DNA of 8,593 bases. Source: Candidatus Aerophobota bacterium. Its GTDB lineage: Bacteria; Aerophobota; Aerophobia; Aerophobales; B47-G16. Each line of letters begins with the position of its first letter. The stretch's first letter is position 1. The notes under the pieces are model-generated. The model had not been told where the DNA came from. It did not search any database and saw only the letters and a list, made by a program, of their open reading frames with translations. This document shows, piece after piece, positions 5,198 through 8,593 of the stretch. A program made the position numbers and the translations under genes. Location: NCBI GenBank assembly GCA_003648815.1, contig QMPZ01000060.1:1-8593 (forward strand), read 5' to 3'.

Positions 5198-5235
5198 TAA
5201 ATAGAATAATAAAATAAAAGAATAAGGAGGAAAAA

Positions 5236-6573
5236 ATGAAAAAGATTGTGGTGGTTTTGACAGCTTTGTGCATCGTAGCATTACTTTTTTCAATCGTCAG
5301 TCCTGGATTTGCCGGCGCAGGAGGGAAAAAGGAAGAAAAACCAGTTGTCCTCCAGACCCACGGTTATAGAGGTACCACATCAGAGGTTCTCCGGGCTTCT
5401 GGATTCCTGGATGGGGTGTTGGGGAAACCAATCCCACCAGCAAAGGCAAAAGTTATAGATGTTGACCCTGAAGCTATAGAAACATGGAATACCTGGAAGG
5501 TGGAGGCGTATACATGGATCTTTGAGAACACGGAGAAAAATCCACTTAAAGCAGGCAGGACACCTTTCATCGGCTATATGCCTCTGAGTATATACAATCC
5601 ATGGGATATGTTAAATAAGGATGCCTTCGAATGGTACTGCAGAGATGTTTTAGGATGGAAGTTTAAGGTATACTGGTGCGACGCAGACCCAAAGAAACAG
5701 AATGATCTGGCCGAAATGGCAATCAAAGATGGTGTTGATGCCATCCTTCTGTGTCCTGCAGACAGTTTGGCGAATGCAAAAATAGGAGAGTTGGCTGAGA
5801 AAGCAGGAGTTCCGGTTGTTACCTTTGGAATCGATATTTATCACCGCTGGCCGATGGCGTTCGTTCAGCGTGATGATTACGAGTCAGGATGGTACTGTGG
5901 AAAATATGTGTATGATAAGTTAATAGAGAGATTTGGTCCAGATATCAAGATTGGGATAGATATACCTGTTGTAGACGTTGGTAACTCCTGGGATGCAGAG
6001 GCCGAGTTTCCATACGTCAAGGCAGCAATGGCTGCCAACCCTGGTATCGTAGCGGTTTTCGAGGTGATGGGAGGTTACCACGAAGCCTGGGTAAGGGCAG
6101 CGAAGGACTTAGGATGGTCTGAAAAGAAGATTAAAGATATCATAGCGGTAGATGTTGATTTCTTCCCCGTTAATCTGGATGGATACATTAATGGATATCA
6201 GGACTACTGCCGTATGATGCCAACTGGAGGTTATATGACAGCTACAGCCCTTGAAATTTTGAAGCAATTCTGGAAGCATGGTCCGGAAGGACTGCCCCAG
6301 ATGGGAGAAGTTTTTTCAGTGGCAAAGCATATTCCAGAGTTACAGATGAATGCAACTGTGCCGGGCACAGATTTTGCGCCCCTCCAGTGGTATGAGCATC
6401 CAAAATGGGGTGTTGTTGGATATACCATAAGGCCAGCTACCTGTGGTGGAGCATATACTCCATGGGTTCTTATCCCGGACCGTGTGGTTACAGAAGCTGA
6501 TTACAAGGAACCATTCATTTACTGGAACTGGCCTGTCTTTGGATATCCTCATAGACCTGAAATATTGAAATAA
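5236..6573 (+). CDS. Sugar ABC transporter substrate-binding protein (type I PBP fold)
   Basis: This secreted protein captures the sugar-like substrate outside the membrane and hands it to the permeases. A Sec signal peptide (residues 1 to about 26, MKKIVVVLTA then a hydrophobic core and GFAGA) is followed by a lysine-rich linker. No lipobox cysteine is seen at the cleavage site, so it is probably soluble periplasmic. The Peripla_BP_4-like fold begins near residue 110 (TPFIGYMPLSIYNPWD), continues with the substrate-loop style segment DGVDAILLCPADSLAN (165-180) and AGVPVVTFGID (190-200), and has second-lobe features ANPGIVAVFEVMGG and IIAVDVDFFPVNLDGY. At 445 residues it exceeds the usual 300-350, mostly because about 80 residues precede the first core strand. 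Aromatic residues are abundant, as in sugar binders. AAGGAGG (5224-5230), 5 nt upstream, fixes the start. The ISL3 relic ends 46 bp upstream. The substrate is not identifiable. Confidence 0.92.
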   Translation: MKKIVVVLTALCIVALLFSIVSPGFAGAGGKKEEKPVVLQTHGYRGTTSEVLRASGFLDGVLGKPIPPAKAKVIDVDPEAIETWNTWKVEAYTWIFENTEKNPLKAGRTPFIGYMPLSIYNPWDMLNKDAFEWYCRDVLGWKFKVYWCDADPKKQNDLAEMAIKDGVDAILLCPADSLANAKIGELAEKAGVPVVTFGIDIYHRWPMAFVQRDDYESGWYCGKYVYDKLIERFGPDIKIGIDIPVVDVGNSWDAEAEFPYVKAAMAANPGIVAVFEVMGGYHEAWVRAAKDLGWSEKKIKDIIAVDVDFFPVNLDGYINGYQDYCRMMPTGGYMTATALEILKQFWKHGPEGLPQMGEVFSVAKHIPELQMNATVPGTDFAPLQWYEHPKWGVVGYTIRPATCGGAYTPWVLIPDRVVTEADYKEPFIYWNWPVFGYPHRPEILK

Positions 6574-6586
6574 TAATTTTCCCCTA

Positions 6587-6646
6587 CAAGCTCCCCCGTA
6601 TTTTCTCCATCAAATTCATTCGAGCAAATTCTTGAGGGGGAGCTTG
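6587..6646 (+). promoter_or_regulatory. Long inverted repeat after the binding-protein gene
   Basis: Perfect 11-bp arms CAAGCTCCCCC (6587-6597) and GGGGGAGCTTG (6636-6646) enclose a 38-nt loop, starting 13 nt after the stop codon. The stem is GC-rich and stable, but no T-run follows, so it is not a standard intrinsic terminator. Such structures after binding-protein genes commonly protect the transcript 3' end. A factor-assisted terminator is another possibility. Confidence 0.5.
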
Positions 6647-6651
6647 AAGAG

Positions 6652-6891
6652 ATGTATCTTAAGCCAGTACAATATATAGAGACTTTGTAGCAGGGAGTCC
6701 TCGTTAATGCCGTCTCACCAGTGACCACATGGATACCCCTGGTAGAGAAAATGTTTAAAATACCTGCTAAAAAGGAAGGCGGGTCTGTTGAGGAAATCAG
6801 TGATGAATTTGTTCGGGAGGAACGCCCAAATGTTGTCCTTGAGCGGCTTGCAGATCCAGAAGAAATTGTCAATGTCGGTTTAACGGATTAA
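6652..6891 (+). pseudogene. Fragment of a short-chain dehydrogenase/reductase gene
   Basis: The plus-strand frame carries the C-terminal third of an SDR protein: IETL, an in-frame TAG (6688-6690), then QGVLVNAVSP, PLVEKMFKIPAKKEGGSVEE, ISDEFVREERPNVVLERLAD and PEEIVNV, ending at TAA (6889-6891). In intact relatives NAVSPGPT is followed by a variable helix, an RP..RLADPEEIA block and then a VDGG C-terminus. The Rossmann half with TGxxxGIG, the Ser and the YxxxK catalytic residues is missing upstream, and the last strand is missing downstream. It lies on the same strand as the binding-protein gene and was probably once its operon neighbour. It is not a recent copy of the SDR at 8003, since the sequences differ strongly. 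Confidence 0.75.
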
Positions 6892-6944
6892 AATATATAG
6901 TGTTCAGCCAGATATTCCCGTGGTGACGAAAATTGAGGCCAAAG

Positions 6945-7688
6945 CTAACTTGAGATTCTTTTTCCTGAGATCTGTATATGCTCCAGCTCTTCTATTGAGG
7001 TTTCCCCTTTCCTCATATCTGCTACTTTTTCGCCTTTACTGAATACAACAATTCTATCAGCAAGAGGGTATACATGATAGAGATTATGGGAAATGAATAT
7101 TACAGATGTTCCTGACGCTTTCAACTGTCGTATGAATTCCAGTACTTTTTGAACTCCAGCAATTGATAGGGCAGCGGTAGGTTCATCCAGGATAACGAGC
7201 TCGGCTTTAAAATACATGGCTCTTGAAATTGCAACTCCCTGTCTTTCCCCACCAGAACAGAATCTTATCTCTTGATCGGGAGAGGCTATATTCAAACCCA
7301 GTGATTTTGTAATCCGTTCGGCCTCTTTTCTCATAGTTTTCATATCCAGTAATTTGAGTAAACCTGGTTTGAGGAGTTCCCTGCCCAGAAAGATGTTTTT
7401 GGCTACGCTCATGGTTTCTACAACTGCTTGGTCCTGGTAGACCATTTCGATTCCGAGATCCCGGGCTGCTTTTACGGAAGGAATTTCCACTTCCTTACCC
7501 TTCACGAATATCTTTCCCGAGGTTTTTGGGATGCTTCCGGCGATTATTCCTACCAGTGTTGACTTCCCGGCCCCGTTATCACCAACCAGTCCGACAATTT
7601 CATTCATTGCCACTTCAAAGTTCACACCTTTGAGAGCATGGACAGAACCATAAAACTTGTGAATGTTTTCCATTTTGAGGAAATACAT
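6945..7688 (-). CDS. Sugar ABC transporter ATP-binding protein, single domain
   Basis: This cytoplasmic ATPase energises import through the two permeases. Its 247 residues hold one complete nucleotide-binding domain: Walker A GDNGAGKST (36-44), Q-loop Q85 (VYQDQ), signature CSGGERQ (144-150), Walker B LVILDE (164-169) with catalytic E169, and H-loop H201 (FISHN). The SGGERQG..ISRA form is typical of the carbohydrate class. Unlike RbsA or XylG (about 500 residues, two fused domains), it has a single domain, as in FrcA-type systems, so two copies would assemble per transporter. The signature begins with Cys instead of the usual Leu, a mild oddity. The start at 7688 has AAAGGA very close upstream, and Met6 is an alternative start. 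A strong promoter lies about 140 bp upstream (7829-7865). The gene faces the binding-protein gene, with the SDR fragment between them. Confidence 0.93.
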   Translation of the reverse strand: MYFLKMENIHKFYGSVHALKGVNFEVAMNEIVGLVGDNGAGKSTLVGIIAGSIPKTSGKIFVKGKEVEIPSVKAARDLGIEMVYQDQAVVETMSVAKNIFLGRELLKPGLLKLLDMKTMRKEAERITKSLGLNIASPDQEIRFCSGGERQGVAISRAMYFKAELVILDEPTAALSIAGVQKVLEFIRQLKASGTSVIFISHNLYHVYPLADRIVVFSKGEKVADMRKGETSIEELEHIQISGKRISS

Positions 7689-7803
7689 TTCCTTTCACCC
7701 ACCCACAAAATATCAGTAGTTTTTAAACTCTATATTTTTGAACATACCAAAACCTAAAAAGCCAGCAATTTGTTTATTATAATATTCGCAGATGCTTTTC
7801 CAG

Positions 7804-7989
7804 CTAATACAAAATGATTTTTGAAATTATAATATCCGTAACAGAATATCCTGTCAAGAATAATACGGTCTCAGTTGATCTGGTGGCACGCTGGAACTTA
7901 CAACCTGCCTTTTCTTCCATCTTTTTCTTCACCTTATATTGTATGTTGACTGCTTCAACTCTTTCTAAATGTTCAATTTTTACGTACAT
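7804..7989 (-). CDS. Doubtful 61-codon ORF after the SDR gene
   Basis: It starts 13 bp after the SDR stop with a weak AGAGG 4 nt upstream. The first 35 residues are strongly charged (KVKKKMEEKAG), and no family is recognised. The C-terminal half is encoded by the promoter DNA at 7829-7865 (residues VLFLTGYS), which makes a full-length protein of this kind unlikely to be selected. It could be the decayed start of a lost gene in the SDR operon. Confidence 0.2.
   Translation of the reverse strand: MYVKIEHLERVEAVNIQYKVKKKMEEKAGCKFQRATRSTETVLFLTGYSVTDIIISKIILY
7829..7865 (-). promoter_or_regulatory. Strong sigma-70-type promoter for the ABC ATPase (shared module)
   Basis: On the minus strand -35 TTGACA (7852-7857), a 17-bp spacer and -10 TATTAT (7829-7834) point toward the ATPase gene. 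The 24 nt at 7842-7865 are identical to 703-726 in the permease 1 promoter. After one differing base, TAC is also shared, and then the -10 region ATATTATA. The near-palindrome CAGGATATTCTG covers the end of the -35 box and the start of the spacer, the expected place for a shared repressor. Confidence 0.65.
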
Positions 7990-8002
7990 TTAGCCTCTGT
8001 CT

Positions 8003-8593
8003 TCATTGCGCAGTATAGCCACCATCGATAGACAAAACAGCTCCCGTAGCATAGGGAGATTCATCTGAGGATAGATAAAGAATTCCATAAGCGATTTCTT
8101 CTGGCTTCCCCAGTCTATTTGCAGGACGAACTTTTTCCAACTCTCGTCGAGCTCTTTCTGGATCAGCCTGTTTAGCTAAAGCTGAAGCTACCAAGGGGGT
8201 TTCCGTGGTTCCAGGGCATACACAGTTTGCCCTTATATTTTGAGGAGCAAAATCTACAGCTATGCTTTTTGTCAGAGAAATCAACCCGGCTTTGGAAACG
8301 TTATAAGCTACCTGATTCTTTATAGCTACAATTCCAGCCTCTGAAGCAACATTAATTATTACTCCACCCCTGTTTTTAACCATTTCGGGGATACAATACC
8401 TGCAACAGAGAAATGCTGCTCGTAAGTTTAACGCCATAATTTTGTCCCATAGCTCCTCATTGGTATTAATCGCATTTCCCTGGGTATACAGCCCGGCATT
8501 ATTGACTAAAATATCTATCTTTTCATATCTCTTCACTACCCTCTCCACCATCGATTTAACCTGGAAAAGGTCGGTTATATCCGCAGGAATAAA
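8003..8593 (-). CDS. Short-chain dehydrogenase/reductase, 5' end outside window
   Basis: This NAD(P)-dependent oxidoreductase of the classical SDR family probably acts on a hydroxyl or keto group of a sugar, polyol or related metabolite. The frame is open to the window edge (FIPADITDLFQVKSMVERVV precedes the internal Met at 8549-8551), so 196 residues are seen and the N-terminal TGxxxGIG cofactor loop lies outside. Visible marks are D in PADITD, the NNAG motif (ILVNNAG), the catalytic Ser in INVAS, then YNVSK (YxxxK, Tyr 13 residues after the Ser), the CPGTTETPL loop, RLGKPEEIA and the C-terminal LSIDGGYTAQ. The C-terminus is complete, ending in TGA. It is upstream of the ATPase gene on the same strand, which suggests a catabolic role linked to the importer. 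The substrate cannot be specified, and 3-oxoacyl-type reductases share these motifs. Confidence 0.9.
   Translation of the reverse strand, partial: FIPADITDLFQVKSMVERVVKRYEKIDILVNNAGLYTQGNAINTNEELWDKIMALNLRAAFLCCRYCIPEMVKNRGGVIINVASEAGIVAIKNQVAYNVSKAGLISLTKSIAVDFAPQNIRANCVCPGTTETPLVASALAKQADPERARRELEKVRPANRLGKPEEIAYGILYLSSDESPYATGAVLSIDGGYTAQ

Larger units (their letters stand above)
4571..5217 (+). pseudogene. ISL3-family transposase remnant, frameshifted and deleted
   Basis: Pieces of an ISL3 transposase appear in order on the plus strand but in different frames. They are LDLP then NFELSDAEEL from about 4574 to 4620, SSYHDSYKRLVQDLP near 4690-4730, the zinc-ribbon part KRYHCPTCNKHF from about 4733 with Cys-x2-Cys at 4745-4756, EVSYRIAERLYYKGM near 4880-4925, and finally the C-terminal part in the frame 4942-5217. 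That last part contains IPEFLKLAKTTNKWEREIL, NGPIEGVINKVKLIKRITY and ARILIECGCH, typical of the family end. The main DDE catalytic region is absent between about 4930 and 4960. The final residues of the 4942-5217 frame come from the terminal repeat and flanking host DNA, so that ORF is not an independent gene. Confidence 0.82.
7689..8002 (-). other. Leader and spacer between the SDR and ATPase genes
   Basis: This region of about 310 bases holds the ATPase promoter (7829-7865), its AT-rich leader of about 140 nt, and a small doubtful ORF (7804-7989). No terminator for the SDR transcript is evident, so readthrough from the SDR gene into the ATPase gene is possible in addition to the internal promoter. 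Confidence 0.4.

Noticed and set aside
4942..5217. Separate 91-residue gene
   Set aside because: It is the C-terminal part of the ISL3 transposase, with the last residues translated from the terminal repeat and host flank.
6549..6872. 107-codon minus-strand ORF over the SDR fragment
   Set aside because: The plus strand carries clear SDR homology across the same bases, so this serine-rich frame is a shadow.

Overview
The window looks like chromosome from a bacterium of moderate-to-low GC. It has AGGAGG-type ribosome sites, TTGACA/TATAAT-type promoters, a Sec signal peptide and the standard genetic code (TGA ends the SDR gene). Its theme is one sugar-type ABC importer of the RbsC/XylH class, broken into separate pieces and mixed with decayed insertion sequences. 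The lineage cannot be named with confidence. The signal peptide style, IS256/ISL3 relics and carbohydrate importer would suit an anaerobic, possibly thermophilic, fermentative bacterium, but that is inference only.

Layout: 1-313 has no supported gene and contains a bidirectional hairpin terminator. 314-390 (minus) is a complete tRNA-Arg(TCT) with encoded CCA and a candidate promoter. 391-1053 is mostly regulatory: a strong promoter at 711-739 and a leader of about 310 nt with several inverted repeats. 1054-2139 (plus) and 2165-3142 (minus) are two paralogous permeases, convergent and 25 bp apart. 3143-3760 is non-coding apart from a promoter for permease 2, palindromes and perhaps gene debris. 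3761-4287 is an internally deleted IS256-family relic. 4465-5189 is an internally deleted ISL3-family relic with recognisable terminal inverted repeats and an 8-bp target duplication. 5236-6573 (plus) encodes the secreted substrate-binding protein. 6652-6891 is a broken short-chain dehydrogenase. 6945-7688 (minus) is a single-domain ABC ATPase. 8003 to the window end (minus) is a short-chain dehydrogenase/reductase running off the edge.

How the genes fit: binding protein, two permeases and one ATPase make a complete type-I-PBP sugar importer, and the SDR could oxidise or reduce the imported sugar or polyol. The substrate cannot be read from sequence. Usually these genes form a co-directional operon. 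Here they alternate in orientation and each appears to have its own promoter. Two of those promoters (permease 1 and ATPase) share an identical 24-nt block including the -35 box and a near-palindrome in the spacer, which could co-ordinate the scattered genes. The binding-protein gene lies behind the two IS relics, and the best upstream promoter is formed at the edge of the IS256 relic.

No CRISPR array, phage, toxin-antitoxin or defence system was seen. The points most worth a second look are the shared promoter module, the IS-edge promoter, the two IS relics, the dispersed GAAACTGG repeat next to promoters, and the split transporter layout.
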